From: an uncultured Pseudovibrio sp.
GTDB taxonomy: Bacteria; Pseudomonadota; Alphaproteobacteria; Rhizobiales; Stappiaceae
Direction of reading: 5' to 3'
DNA: 64,000 nucleotides
NCBI GenBank assembly: GCA_947496145.1
Contig: CANMBS010000012.1
Location: 54,600 to 118,599 of the forward strand
Part shown: one piece after another, positions 52,215 to 62,471 of the stretch
How the letters are laid out: each line of letters opens with the position of its first letter
Numbering within the stretch: the stretch's first letter is position 1
Program-made: the position numbers and the translations under genes
Notes under the pieces: model-generated
Databases searched by the model: none
What the model saw: only the letters and a program-made list of their open reading frames with translations
Told to the model about the DNA's origin: nothing

Positions 52215-53366
52215 TCACCGGGTCAGAATAATGCCTGCATCACTGTCCCAAGACAGCCAAACCTGATCATCCCAAGAGATGGGGCGTTCCACCAAGCGAG
52301 TGGTGTTGGCGACGATGGCACGTAAAGTTTCTGTCTCTGCCACTTTGATGTGATAGATGGAGACATCTCCCATATAGGCAATATCCCAAACTTCACCCTG
52401 AATAGCATTAGTGCTTTGATCTTCCGGTTTTTCGAAGGAAATCCGCATTTTTTCAGGTCTGATCGCAAGGGCAGCATGGTCACCAACATCAGCAGATGTC
52501 GGATAACGCACGCTCAAATGCCCCCCTAATACAGAAGAGAACAGTTGAACATCTTCCCTATGTTTGCGTGTGATCTGCCCATCAAGTACGTTAATGTCAC
52601 CAATAAACTCTGCAACAAAACGAGAATTTGGTTGCTCGTAGATTTCTCCCGGAGTGGCATTTTGCAGTATACTGCCTTTGTCCATAACTGAGATGCGATC
52701 AGCAACTGTCATGGCTTCTTCCTGATCATGGGTTACAATCAAAAAAGTCAGACGTAACTGCTCTTGCAGATTGATCAATTCAAGTTGTGTCTCTTCCCGC
52801 AGTTTCTTATCCAGTGCAGCAAGAGGTTCATCCAGCAGGAGCACTTTGGGGCGTTTGGCAAGTGAACGAGCAAGAGCAACACGCTGACGTTGACCTCCAG
52901 AAAGTTGATGGGGTTTGCGTTTGCGAAAGCCTTCCAGCTTTACAAGGCTGAGCATCTCATGAGTACGGCTTCTGATCTCTTTGCCTGACAGGCCATCCAT
53001 TTCTAAACCAAATGCAATGTTCTTCTCCACATTCATATGCGGAAACAAGGCATAGGACTGGAACATCATATTGATCGGGCGCTTATAGGGTGGGACGCCT
53101 GCAAGATCATTGCCTTCCAAGAAAATCTGCCCACTGGTTGGTTGTTCAAAACCGGCCAGCAACCTCATTAAGGTGGTTTTTCCGCAACCAGATCCGCCCA
53201 ATAAGGCATGAAACTCTCTTTCGTAGATTTTCAAAGACAGATCATTGACAGCAACGAAACTACCAAACCTCTTCGTAATATTACGGAACTCGATAAAAGG
53301 CTGTTCACCTGGGTCGTCCCAAGGTAGAAATGTACGTCGGATAGGGCCAAGCGGTTTTCTCGCCAA
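52215..53366 (-). CDS. potG: Putrescine ABC transporter ATPase PotG
   Basis: A 383-residue ABC ATPase. Walker A is ALLGGSGCGKTTLMRLLAGF, the signature LSGGQRQRVALARSLAKRPK, and Walker B LLLDEPLAALDKK. The C-terminal part (about residues 260-380) is a TOBE-type regulatory domain as in PotA/PotG. The start is TTG at 53366 with AAGGGA upstream. It drives import by the PotHI channel. Confidence 0.94.
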   Translation of the reverse strand: MARKPLGPIRRTFLPWDDPGEQPFIEFRNITKRFGSFVAVNDLSLKIYEREFHALLGGSGCGKTTLMRLLAGFEQPTSGQIFLEGNDLAGVPPYKRPINMMFQSYALFPHMNVEKNIAFGLEMDGLSGKEIRSRTHEMLSLVKLEGFRKRKPHQLSGGQRQRVALARSLAKRPKVLLLDEPLAALDKKLREETQLELINLQEQLRLTFLIVTHDQEEAMTVADRISVMDKGSILQNATPGEIYEQPNSRFVAEFIGDINVLDGQITRKHREDVQLFSSVLGGHLSVRYPTSADVGDHAALAIRPEKMRISFEKPEDQSTNAIQGEVWDIAYMGDVSIYHIKVAETETLRAIVANTTRLVERPISWDDQVWLSWDSDAGIILTR

Positions 53367-53431
53367 TACTTCGTTCCCTTATCTGGGCATTGTGGATGAT
53401 GGCCCCCGCCAGCGAGCGGCCCATCTTCCAT

Positions 53432-54523
53432 TTAGTGACCGGTTTTTACGGTGGTAAATGTCCGGTTCATCAAGCGCTGTGCCTTGAGTGGTTTGGCTCC
53501 AATTGTGTAAAGGCGCTGCTTCACCTCATCTGTTGGGTAGATGTTGGTGTTCAAGGTAACTTCCTTGTCTACTAAAGGTGTCGCATCTTTATTTCCATTT
53601 GCGTAAAAGATGTAATCTGACATCCTGGCAATCACATCCGGACGCATCAGATAGTTGATGAATTCGTGTGCTTCTTCAGCATTTTCGGCATCTGCCGGAA
53701 TGGCGATCTGATCGAACCACATCTGAGCCCCTTCTTTTGGCAAAATGTAAGTGACCTTCACGCCTTTGCCTGCTTCTTCAGCCCGATCAGCTGCCTGAAG
53801 CACATCACCTGACCAACCGTAAGCCAAGCAGATGTCTCCGTTTGCAAGAGAGTTTACGAACTCAGAGTTATGAAACTTGCGAATATAGGGGCGGATGGTT
53901 TCAAGCAGTTCACCAGCTTTGCGAATGTCGTTGGGATCGTTTGAATCTGGATCGATCCCGAGATAATGCATAGCAGCGGGAAACATTTCATCTGGCTCAT
54001 CCATCACATAGACACCACACTCCGCAATTTTTGAGAGTTCACCGACGTCAAACAACAGATCCCAGCTCCCGATAGGTGCATCAGGATTTAGAGCAAGCAC
54101 TTTTTCCTGATTGACACCATAACCAGACGTCCCCCACATGTAGTTAACCGAGTATTCGTTGTCTGGATCGAATATCTCAGTGCGTTCCAACAGGAGCGGG
54201 TCCATGTGCTTCAGGTTTGGCAATTTATCCTGATCAAGTTTTTGGTAGACGCCTGCTTGTATCTGGCGTTGCAGGAAAGTTGCGCTTGGGACAACAACAT
54301 CGTATCCGGTTTTACCTGTAAGGAGTTTGGTCTCCAAAACCTCATTAGAATCGAAGGTGTCGTAGTTCACCCTGATCCCAGTCTCTTTCTCAAAGTCTTT
54401 AAGAACTTGCGCATCAATGTAGTCAGACCAGTTATAAACATTAACATGCCTGCCCTCAGCAAAAGCAGAGCACGCAAACAACGTCAATGTCGCTGCCCCC
54501 ACCAAAAAAAATTGCTTTTGCAT
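53432..54523 (-). CDS. potF: Putrescine-binding periplasmic protein PotF
   Basis: A 363-residue binding protein. The signal peptide FFLVGAATLTLFACSAFA ends near residue 22. The mature start HVNVYNWSDYIDAQVLKDFE is typical for PotD/PotF. Ligand-region text includes MWGTSGYGVNQEKVL and DICLAYGWSGDVLQAAD. It is first in the operon, 65 bases before potG. Putrescine rather than spermidine is preferred because of the FGHI layout and the gamma-glutamylputrescine enzyme divergent from it. Confidence 0.93.
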   Translation of the reverse strand: MQKQFFLVGAATLTLFACSAFAEGRHVNVYNWSDYIDAQVLKDFEKETGIRVNYDTFDSNEVLETKLLTGKTGYDVVVPSATFLQRQIQAGVYQKLDQDKLPNLKHMDPLLLERTEIFDPDNEYSVNYMWGTSGYGVNQEKVLALNPDAPIGSWDLLFDVGELSKIAECGVYVMDEPDEMFPAAMHYLGIDPDSNDPNDIRKAGELLETIRPYIRKFHNSEFVNSLANGDICLAYGWSGDVLQAADRAEEAGKGVKVTYILPKEGAQMWFDQIAIPADAENAEEAHEFINYLMRPDVIARMSDYIFYANGNKDATPLVDKEVTLNTNIYPTDEVKQRLYTIGAKPLKAQRLMNRTFTTVKTGH

Positions 54524-55044
54524 TTTCAGCTACTCCAATTTCTTGTGCAGCTATCAGAGTCTTTCGAACACTTGTGAAGCTGCACCTGCCAATGCCGAAC
54601 TCTATCCTTCTGATGCGCCCTTAATTTCCGCCTACATTCAAGCTCTGCATTTTATTGGAATGCTGCCAGTTTCTCATACGCTGCAGTTCATTTGCCCGAA
54701 CTCACATTCCCATCCCGTACCACCGACGGGACAAATCACACCCAAGACGCTGTTTTTGCTTATTACTTAACAACGGGCCAGCACTATCGAGCACCTCATT
54801 AAGTAAGAGACAACTTCATGAATATCCCAGAGCTCAATCGCCTGATCCGGAGAGGAAACTAACTAGAATTATCATAGTTCATCAGCATATCATTTCAGTT
54901 ATTTTGGATATTCAGGAACCTTTGATAGACTAAAATCACTTTGACAATTCAGCAGAAGAACTCGTGTATAATCATGGCGCTTTTTATTTGGCCTCTACAA
55001 TTTCAGAAACCGCCTTGCAGTACAAACCTATCGGATAATCTCCT
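54524..55044. other. Divergent promoter region between potF and the glutamine-synthetase-like gene
   Basis: About 520 bases between putrescine uptake and breakdown genes, a natural place for a shared regulator site. Only one promoter candidate (54941-54972) can be supported. Confidence 0.45.
54941..54972 (+). promoter_or_regulatory. Candidate promoter of the puuA-like gene
   Basis: TTGACA at 54941-54946 and TATAAT at 54967-54972 both match consensus perfectly, but are 20 bases apart, longer than usual. A long spacer often goes with an activator that twists the DNA. Confidence 0.45.
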
Positions 55045-56445
55045 ATGAATTCTGAGATGAACAATGATGATGAACCGGCGCTTAATATGCGGGGTGTGAG
55101 CGATCTTGAAGAAGCGCGCACCTGGCTACAAGCCCGAAACATTGGCGATATTGAATGCGTGGTCCCTGATATTGCCGGAGTGCCTCGCGGTAAGATGATG
55201 CCAGCGAATAAATTCTTCAGTAGCAATACGTTAACTATGCCGTCTTCCATCTTTGCACAAACCATTTCCGGCGATTACCCGTCAGATGATGGCCGCTTCA
55301 AGTACAATCCGACAGATGGCGACCTTTACTTTAAGCCGGACTACTCAACGCTGACTGTAGTACCCTGGGAAACAGACCCGACGGCGCAACTCATTCACGA
55401 TACTTTCACTAAGGATGACGAGCCGTTTCCCGTTGCGCCACGTAACGTCTTGAAACGCATTCTGGCATTATATGATGCAGAAGGATGGAACCCAGTTATC
55501 GCCCCAGAAGTTGAATTTTATCTGGTCAAACCCAATACTGACCCGGATTACCCGCTCGAACCTCCAGTGGGCCGTTCAGGGCGTCCCGAGGTTGGACGAC
55601 AATCTTATTCCATCTCTGCTTTGAACGAGTTCGACGAGCTGATCGATGACATTTATGATCTTTCTGAAGCTCAGGGCCTGGAGATCGACACCCTCATTCA
55701 TGAAGAAGGCGCAGCGCAGATGGAGATCAATCTGCGACACGGTCATCCATTAGAACTGGCGGATCAAGCGTTTATGTTTAAGCGAACTATTCGTGAAGCT
55801 GCTTTGAGGCACAACATCTATGCCACGTTCATGGCAAAACCCATGTCATCTCAACCCGGGTCTTCTATGCACATTCACCAGTCCATACTGGAAGCTGATA
55901 CAGGGCGGAACATCTTTAATGATGCAAACAATGAAGCGACACCTGCTTTCTATCATTTCATTGGTGGGCACCAGCATTACTTGCCAGCGCTCATGCCTAT
56001 TATGGCCCCCTATGTAAACTCCTATCGCCGATTTGCGCGGGATAGTGGTTCACCAACAAACTTATTCTGGGGTTATGACAACAGAACGGTCGGTTTACGT
56101 GTGCCAAACTCATCTCCAGATGCACGGCGCCTGGAGAACCGCGTACCGGGCTCAGATGCCAACCCATACCTTGTAATTGCTGCAAGTCTGGCAGCTGGTT
56201 TTCTGGGGATTAAGAAGCACATTCAACCGGATAAGCCGCGTAGTACGGATAACAGCGAGATCTTGAGCAACTTGCCGCGTACTTTGCTCCACGCAGTTGA
56301 TGAGTTTGAAGAAAACGAAGATCTAATGGAGCTTTTCGGTGAACAATTTATTGGCACTTATCGCGCAATCAAACTCGAAGAGTACGAGACGTTCATGTCT
56401 GTCATCAGCTCATGGGAACGCGAATATTTGCTCATGAATGTGTGA
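55045..56445 (+). CDS. puuA: Glutamine synthetase family enzyme, probable gamma-glutamylputrescine synthetase
   Basis: A 466-residue type I-like GS-fold protein. The N-terminal beta-grasp has DIECVVPDIAGVPRGKMMPA, and the catalytic barrel shows APEVEFYLVKP, AAQMEINLRHGHPLELADQ, MSSQPGSSMHIHQSILEADT and NRTVGLRVPNSSPDARRLEN. These are GS ATP, metal and glutamate motifs in the PuuA branch. PuuA joins glutamate to putrescine using ATP, the first step of the Puu route. It is divergent from potFGHI, which strongly supports this role. Genes for PuuB and PuuD are not in the window. Confidence 0.85.
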   Translation: MNSEMNNDDEPALNMRGVSDLEEARTWLQARNIGDIECVVPDIAGVPRGKMMPANKFFSSNTLTMPSSIFAQTISGDYPSDDGRFKYNPTDGDLYFKPDYSTLTVVPWETDPTAQLIHDTFTKDDEPFPVAPRNVLKRILALYDAEGWNPVIAPEVEFYLVKPNTDPDYPLEPPVGRSGRPEVGRQSYSISALNEFDELIDDIYDLSEAQGLEIDTLIHEEGAAQMEINLRHGHPLELADQAFMFKRTIREAALRHNIYATFMAKPMSSQPGSSMHIHQSILEADTGRNIFNDANNEATPAFYHFIGGHQHYLPALMPIMAPYVNSYRRFARDSGSPTNLFWGYDNRTVGLRVPNSSPDARRLENRVPGSDANPYLVIAASLAAGFLGIKKHIQPDKPRSTDNSEILSNLPRTLLHAVDEFEENEDLMELFGEQFIGTYRAIKLEEYETFMSVISSWEREYLLMNV

Positions 56446-56909
56446 TTCTGTGCTCAAAGAGTGTGGTATTCATTGAAACTGTGGATAGCACACCTAAAAG
56501 TTGCTATAGCCTGAACGAATAAAATTAAATTATAATTTTATTTTATTGCGCTAAATTGATAACTACACTGTATGATTATCGTCAATATGATAATACTAAA
56601 TCGATTTAATCTAAAACTTGAACGATTTTACGATCGTATACAGGCATAGTTCTTGAATAGAACCCCTACCCACAATTGGATTTATAAGTATCTTTACTTA
56701 CATCATTTGATCTTTACTCGGTATTTAATCGTAGAAATTCTCTCTTTCGGCCTATAAATTGATTTTATTTAAAATTATCACAACTTTATGTCTAATTTTA
56801 AATAGATTTCAAATATTGTTTATTACAAGTCATGGTTGAGGCTATTGATAACGAGTAAATCGCTGCGAGCGCAATTTTATTCTCACTTACTGAGTTTTGA
56901 GGACATCAC
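56446..56909. other. AT-rich gene-free stretch before the GGDEF gene
   Basis: About 460 bases, very AT-rich. It should hold the promoter of the GGDEF gene. No repeat or hairpin stands out. Confidence 0.4.
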
Positions 56910-58193
56910 ATGCCAGATCAAAAAAAGAGTATTCTTCTTGTTGAAGATGCCAATTTTTTTGCTCGCATTACAGAGAGCGAGATTGAACGCGCTGGGAATT
57001 ATGATGTTGCCATCGCAAAAACATATGCGCAGGCGAAGGCAATTTTAGATGAGAGAAAAGTTAAGCCATTTCTGGCTCTTGTGGATCTGACATTGCCTGA
57101 CGCACCGGATGGTGAAGTTGTAGACCTGACTATCGCTGCCGGATTACCGACAATTGTTTTTTCAGGTCGCTTTGATGAAGCAACCAGGCATAGCATCTTA
57201 AAGAAAGGCATTGTCGATTATGTGCTGAAGGACTCCCCGGCAAGTCTGGGGTATCTGGCTGAACTGGTTCATCGTGTTGATCGGAATCTGAGTACCAAAG
57301 TGCTGATCGTTGATGATTCATCTCAGGCACTAGAGACACTTACAATGCGATTACAGCTCTACTGCTTACAAGTCCTGACAGCCAGGTCGGGTGAGGAAGC
57401 GCTTGAGGTGCTGAAGAAGAGCCCTGATATCAAGCTGCTCATTATTGATCATCTTCTGCCGGGCGTAACCGGGTTTGAAACTATGACACAAGTCAGACGT
57501 ACACATAGTTTCAACACGCTTGCTATTATCGGTGTTTCCGGGACGACCAGTCCTGAGTTAACGGCTAAGTTTCTGAAATCCGGTGCAAATGACTTCCTGA
57601 ACAAAGCCTGTACACCTGAGGAGTTAATGCTGCGTGTTTCACAGAATCTGAACCAGCTTGACCGCATTGCTGAACTGACAGACATGGCACATCATGATCC
57701 GATGACAGGTCTTTATAACCGCCGCCACCTCTATAACGTGGTCGACAAATTGCACAAAAAGCAAGTAAACGCAGGGAAAGAAATACGATTTGCCATGATC
57801 GATATTGATCGCTTCAAACAGATCAATGATAAATTCGGCCATGAAACAGGCGACAATCTAATTATCTCTGTTGCTCACCGCATCGCTGACCTGTTGCCAC
57901 AGAATGGTGTTGCTATTCGCATTGGAGGGGACGAGTTTTGTGTCGCTCTTCCAGATATCGATGAACTAACAGCAAAGCAGTTCCTTTCAGAACTGAGAAG
58001 TTCAATGCCAGTTACAGATCCGGGAAATGACGAACATACCTTTGCACCGACCATTAGTGTGGGCCTTTCTTCTGGCACGGAAGAAACTCTGACAGGTGCG
58101 CTGCGTGTTGCAGACAGGTGTCTTTATCGAGCGAAGAAATCTGGACGCAATCGCATCGTAACCTCTTCCTCTGCAACATTTGATCGTGTTTAA
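56910..58193 (+). CDS. Diguanylate cyclase response regulator (REC-REC-GGDEF)
   Basis: A 427-residue cytosolic protein. The first receiver (residues 6-125) has the acceptor Asp59 in FLALVDLTLPDAPDG. The second (130-245) has VLIVDDSSQA and Asp180 in LLIIDHLLPGVTGF. The GGDEF domain (265-425) carries DPMTGLYNRRHL and an intact active site RIGGDEF (339-343), so it should make cyclic di-GMP from GTP. The inhibitory I-site RxxD, expected five residues before GGDEF, reads PQNG, so product inhibition is probably missing. The layout is like PleD. No partner kinase is adjacent. Confidence 0.92.
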   Translation: MPDQKKSILLVEDANFFARITESEIERAGNYDVAIAKTYAQAKAILDERKVKPFLALVDLTLPDAPDGEVVDLTIAAGLPTIVFSGRFDEATRHSILKKGIVDYVLKDSPASLGYLAELVHRVDRNLSTKVLIVDDSSQALETLTMRLQLYCLQVLTARSGEEALEVLKKSPDIKLLIIDHLLPGVTGFETMTQVRRTHSFNTLAIIGVSGTTSPELTAKFLKSGANDFLNKACTPEELMLRVSQNLNQLDRIAELTDMAHHDPMTGLYNRRHLYNVVDKLHKKQVNAGKEIRFAMIDIDRFKQINDKFGHETGDNLIISVAHRIADLLPQNGVAIRIGGDEFCVALPDIDELTAKQFLSELRSSMPVTDPGNDEHTFAPTISVGLSSGTEETLTGALRVADRCLYRAKKSGRNRIVTSSSATFDRV

Positions 58194-58211
58194 TCAGCGT
58201 TCCCTGCATGA

Positions 58212-58964
58212 TCAGATGGTTCTGCCACCATCAACTTCCAAAGCTACTCCAGTAATAAATTGTGCTTCGTCTGACGCAAGCCATAGCGCAGCGTTAGCTA
58301 TGTCTTCCGGCTTGGAAAAACGGCCCAACGGGATGCTACTTCGGAATTGCTCACGCTTTTCTGGAGTATCTTCTCCCATAAACAGCTCCAGCATCCCGGT
58401 TTCACCTGCAACAGGGCATAAGCAATTTACGCGAATATTCTGGGATGCCAACTCCACGGCCATGGACTTGGTCGCTGTTATCACCCAGCCTTTTGAGGCG
58501 TTGTACCACGTCAGGCCGGGGCGGGGTCTCAGACCTGCGGTAGAGGCTGTATTGATGATAGATCCACCACCCTGTTTTTCCATCTCTGGCACAACTTCCA
58601 GTGTGGTGAGATAGATCGCTTTGGTGTTCACTTCCAAAATGCGGTTGAAGTTTGTTTCGTCGACCTGCGTCATTGGACAATTGCGATGTGTGAAACCGGC
58701 ATTATTGACGATAACGTCCAGACGCCCTGTCTCTCCTACGGCATGGGCCACCATTGCCTTTACGTCTGAACGCACCGTGACATCAGTCTCAATCGAGAAT
58801 GAATTACTCCCTATATCATCAGCTAGTTTTTTCGCGGCAACCCCATTCATATCAGCTATGATAACCACAGCACCTTCTGCGGCATATCTGCGAGCAATAC
58901 CTTCACCGAACCCGGCTGCTCCGCCTGTAATGATCGCTGTTTTTCCTTCCAGTCGTCCAATCAC
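58212..58964 (-). CDS. Short-chain dehydrogenase/reductase
   Basis: A 250-residue classical SDR. GTG at 58964 after GGGGGGAT gives the usual start MIGRLEGKTAIITGGAAGFG; a longer frame runs to 59009. The NAD motif is GGAAGFGEG, the catalytic serine lies in INTASTAGLRP, and Tyr-Lys in WYNASKGW. It lies downstream of the aldehyde dehydrogenase on the same strand (82-base gap) and may oxidise an alcohol in the same pathway. Its substrate is unknown. Confidence 0.9.
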   Translation of the reverse strand: MIGRLEGKTAIITGGAAGFGEGIARRYAAEGAVVIIADMNGVAAKKLADDIGSNSFSIETDVTVRSDVKAMVAHAVGETGRLDVIVNNAGFTHRNCPMTQVDETNFNRILEVNTKAIYLTTLEVVPEMEKQGGGSIINTASTAGLRPRPGLTWYNASKGWVITATKSMAVELASQNIRVNCLCPVAGETGMLELFMGEDTPEKREQFRSSIPLGRFSKPEDIANAALWLASDEAQFITGVALEVDGGRTI

Positions 58965-59046
58965 ACCTATCCCCCCAAGTACCAGTTTTTCTTTGCTGCG
59001 AGAGTACACCCGGCAGTGCTATAACGAGTACACTTGAACCCGCACC

Positions 59047-60525
59047 TCAGGCGTGGTTCATTACGATGGTTTTCAGAACAGAAAACTCCTTAAGTGCTGC
59101 AAAGCCTTTTTCTCTTCCGTGGCCTGATTTTTTTACCCCACCAAACGGCAGCTCTATGCCACCGCCAGCACCATAGGTATTTACGAAGACCTGACCTGAG
59201 CGCATAGCTTTGGCCACTCGGGTGGCACGGGACAGGTCCTTGGTCCAGATGCCTGCAACCAGGCCATAAGGTGTGCCATTCGCGATACGAATAGCTTCTT
59301 CCTCGGTTCTGAATGGAATGAGGGATAGTACAGGGCCAAATACTTCTTCCTGCGCCAACTGATGATCTGCTGGCACCGGGCCGAACACTTTCGCCGTGGT
59401 GTAATAACCTTCGGTTGGTGCATCAGGCGCAATTGTTCCTTCTCCAATAAGCGGGATACCGTCTTGCTCCGCCGTCTCACAAAAGGCTTTTACCCGGCGC
59501 AACTGACTTGCATTGATCAATGGTCCCAAATCTCTATCGTCCTGAAACCGACCTGCAACCACACTTCGGAAACCAGTTCTTAAGGTTTCAATAGCTTCTT
59601 CCCACCTGCTTTGGTGGATAAGTGCTCTGGAGCCAGCTGAGCAGGTCTGACCACCATTCTTCAAGAGGCACTCCTGAATTATCGGCAATGCTTTACTCAA
59701 ATCCGCATCTTCAAAGACGATCTGAGGAGATTTGCCACCCAGTTCCAATGTACAACCAATGTGGTTGCGAGCAGCAGCAGACTGGATCATGGTTCCAACA
59801 TCAGGGGAGCCTGTGAAGGTGATGTAGTCTATCTCCGGGTTATAGGAGAGTGCAGCGCCTGCTTCTTCACCAAGGCCCGTGAGAATGTTTATTGTACCTG
59901 CTGGGAACCCGGCTTCCAACGCGAGGTGTGCAGTCTCAATGATGGATAAGCAAGCATCTTCTGAGGGCTTCACAACCAACGTATTGCCCATTGCCAAAGC
60001 CGCCCCTGCAACACGTGCAAAGATTTGCATCGGATAGTTCCATGGAATGATAGAAGCGATCACTCCATGTGGTTCACGAACTGTCAGAGCAAGATAATCT
60101 ACTGCTATTGGAAGCGTATCACCCATAACCTTGTCGGCTGCACCGCCGTAGAACCTGAAATACTGGATGGCTGCTTCAATGTCACCATACCCCTGAGCCA
60201 GAGGCTTACCTGTATCACGAGCCTCCAGTTGTGCCAGTTTGTCTTTGTTTTCGTCAATCAGCTCAGCAAGTTTGAGCAATCGTGCACCGCGCTCACCTGC
60301 TGATAGTCTGACCCACTCTGGTGCATCCATAGCAGCTTTAGCTGCAGATACAGCTTTGCCAACATCTGCAGCACTACACCGGGGAATCGTTGCAAACGGA
60401 AATCCTGTACTCGGGCAGATCATGTCCAAGGTTTCACCAGAGGAGGCGCCACAGGACTTTCCATCAATAAGTGCCTTATAGACCTTTAAGTTTTGCGTGG
60501 TAAGTGATGTGCCATACCCTGTCAT
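59047..60525 (-). CDS. Aldehyde dehydrogenase (probable gamma-aminobutyraldehyde/PuuC-like)
   Basis: A 492-residue NAD-dependent aldehyde dehydrogenase. ATG at 60525 after a purine-rich GGAGGGGG tract gives MTGYGTSLTTQNLKVYKALI; an earlier start at 60600 is unlikely. The catalytic glutamate is in CTLELGGKSPQIVF and the nucleophile in NGGQTCSAGSR. Position near putrescine uptake and PuuA suggests action on gamma-glutamyl-gamma-aminobutyraldehyde or a similar aminoaldehyde. This is inference; betaine aldehyde-type enzymes look alike. Confidence 0.88.
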   Translation of the reverse strand: MTGYGTSLTTQNLKVYKALIDGKSCGASSGETLDMICPSTGFPFATIPRCSAADVGKAVSAAKAAMDAPEWVRLSAGERGARLLKLAELIDENKDKLAQLEARDTGKPLAQGYGDIEAAIQYFRFYGGAADKVMGDTLPIAVDYLALTVREPHGVIASIIPWNYPMQIFARVAGAALAMGNTLVVKPSEDACLSIIETAHLALEAGFPAGTINILTGLGEEAGAALSYNPEIDYITFTGSPDVGTMIQSAAARNHIGCTLELGGKSPQIVFEDADLSKALPIIQECLLKNGGQTCSAGSRALIHQSRWEEAIETLRTGFRSVVAGRFQDDRDLGPLINASQLRRVKAFCETAEQDGIPLIGEGTIAPDAPTEGYYTTAKVFGPVPADHQLAQEEVFGPVLSLIPFRTEEEAIRIANGTPYGLVAGIWTKDLSRATRVAKAMRSGQVFVNTYGAGGGIELPFGGVKKSGHGREKGFAALKEFSVLKTIVMNHA

Positions 60526-60614
60526 TCCCCCCCTCCCCTGAATGAATAGTACTTTGCCCACAGACAACGCTAGATCATGTTCGGGACTGGTGCAATTCAC
60601 CTTCCTGATGGTGT

Positions 60615-62471
60615 TTAGTGATCAATTGAAGTTTCTTCCTGCCTGACACCATAAAACTGGTTGTGCCATAGCTCTGCGTAAAGACCATTTTGTGCGAGCA
60701 AGTGAGCGTGCGTGCCAGCTTCAACAATCTGGCCTTTGTCCATCACGATAAGCTTATCCATTCTTGCAACGGTTGTCAGCCGATGCGCGATGGCGAGGGT
60801 GGTTTTACCCTTCATCACATCATTGAGAACATCCTGAATGTCAGCGTCAAGCTTTGTATCAAGCGCAGATGTTGCTTCATCCAAGATCAGAATTGGAGGG
60901 TTTTTCAGAAATACCCGCGCCAAAGCAATGCGTTGGCGTTGCCCACCTGATAACTTAATCCCACGCTCGCCAACGAAGGCTTCGAAGCCCTTCCGGCCTT
61001 TATTGTCCTCCAGACTTTCAATAAACTCCAATGCGTGTGCCCGGCGTGCAGCTTCGCGCACATCTTCAAGTGTGGCACGGTCGTTTCCAAGCGCGATATT
61101 GTCGTAGATAGAGCGATGAAACAGCGAGGTATCCTGTGTTACCAGCCCTATGGCTGAGCGGAGAGAATACTGTGTCACGCTGCGCAAGTCCTGATGATCA
61201 ATGGATATTGCTCCTCCCTCAACATCGTACATACGCAGGAGGAGATTCACGATTGTCGATTTCCCCGCCCCCGAATAGCCAACAATCCCAACCTTTTCAC
61301 CCGGTTCAATCGTAAAGCTTAAATCCTTCACGAGTGCAGTTTCCTGACCGTAGGCAAAACTAACCTGATCAAACTCTATCAAACCATTTTCGTAGTGAAA
61401 CTCGATGGCGTTTTGAGCGTCTGACAGCCCATGAGGATGTTCCATTGTGCGGGCTGTAGATTGAAACGAACCATACGAGCGGAATAAACCAGTCAGCTGA
61501 CTGAATATCTCAAGCAATTTGCTTTCTAAACGGATGGCAAAGCCCAGAACGATTGCGACCTCTCCCGTTGTTATGGCCTGTTGCTGCCACAGCAACAGGC
61601 TTAGTCCTGCAAAGGCCCCAAGTCCAAGCGCTCCAATAAGCGCCACCAGCATGCGAGAGGTCACCACCGCTGTGCGGAACCAAATCATTGCATCTCTGAA
61701 GATTTTCAGATGATCTGTGAACTGCTTCAAGGCCCGCTCATTACCCTGAAACAGCTTTACTGTTTGGATGTTTGAATAGACATCTACAACTGCCCCACTC
61801 ACTGCGTGGGCAAGATCAGCTCCTTTTTTGGAGGTATCACGAATGATCGGAACGCGAAGGTAGGCAAGCGCAATAAATAAGCTGATCCAGAGCAACATTA
61901 CCGCACCAAGATACCAATGCAGCCACGACAGTGCGATCAGCAATGAACCTGCAAAAAAAACGTTTGGGACGATAATTCCAACGCCTACCCAGAACAGCTC
62001 ACCGACCTCACGCCCGCCAACGAAGGTCTTGCTGGCGAGGTTTCCGGCAAACTCTTTCTGAAAGAACGCCATATCCTGATTAAGAAGGCGCTCAAAAAAC
62101 GTTACACGGGTCGCAACAAGGATATTGATGTTCAGTGTCAGAGAATTCAGAATTTCATAGGCTATTGAAAACACTGGCTTTGCTACCAAAAATGCGAATG
62201 CAGCCCACATAATCAGCCAGATATTTTCCTGCCAAAACAACTCCGGTCCACTGGCCTCCATTTGGTCTATCAGATAACCAACAAACGACAGCAGTGAAAC
62301 AACAAGAATTGTCTCGACGAGCACTACCAGCAGAAGAAATATTGCGTGTTTAGGATAAATGAACATCAGAGAACACAACTGTTGCAGGTGTGTGCGGTTC
62401 TCCCATTTCATGTGATTTTTTGCGAATGGATCAACGCGATTGGATGCCCATTTATATAATTTATGCAGCAC
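60615..62471 (-). CDS. ABC exporter half-transporter (multidrug/lipid type)
   Basis: A 618-residue protein with a six-helix membrane domain (about residues 40-340) fused to an ATPase. Walker A is VGIVGYSGAGKSTIVNLLL, the signature LSGGQRQRIALARVFLKNPP, and Walker B ILILDEATSALD. GTG at 62471 follows GGAG by six bases. It works as a dimer to export lipids, drugs or peptides. It lies upstream of the aldehyde dehydrogenase (89-base gap) but its link to it is unclear. Confidence 0.93.
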   Translation of the reverse strand: MLHKLYKWASNRVDPFAKNHMKWENRTHLQQLCSLMFIYPKHAIFLLLVVLVETILVVSLLSFVGYLIDQMEASGPELFWQENIWLIMWAAFAFLVAKPVFSIAYEILNSLTLNINILVATRVTFFERLLNQDMAFFQKEFAGNLASKTFVGGREVGELFWVGVGIIVPNVFFAGSLLIALSWLHWYLGAVMLLWISLFIALAYLRVPIIRDTSKKGADLAHAVSGAVVDVYSNIQTVKLFQGNERALKQFTDHLKIFRDAMIWFRTAVVTSRMLVALIGALGLGAFAGLSLLLWQQQAITTGEVAIVLGFAIRLESKLLEIFSQLTGLFRSYGSFQSTARTMEHPHGLSDAQNAIEFHYENGLIEFDQVSFAYGQETALVKDLSFTIEPGEKVGIVGYSGAGKSTIVNLLLRMYDVEGGAISIDHQDLRSVTQYSLRSAIGLVTQDTSLFHRSIYDNIALGNDRATLEDVREAARRAHALEFIESLEDNKGRKGFEAFVGERGIKLSGGQRQRIALARVFLKNPPILILDEATSALDTKLDADIQDVLNDVMKGKTTLAIAHRLTTVARMDKLIVMDKGQIVEAGTHAHLLAQNGLYAELWHNQFYGVRQEETSIDH

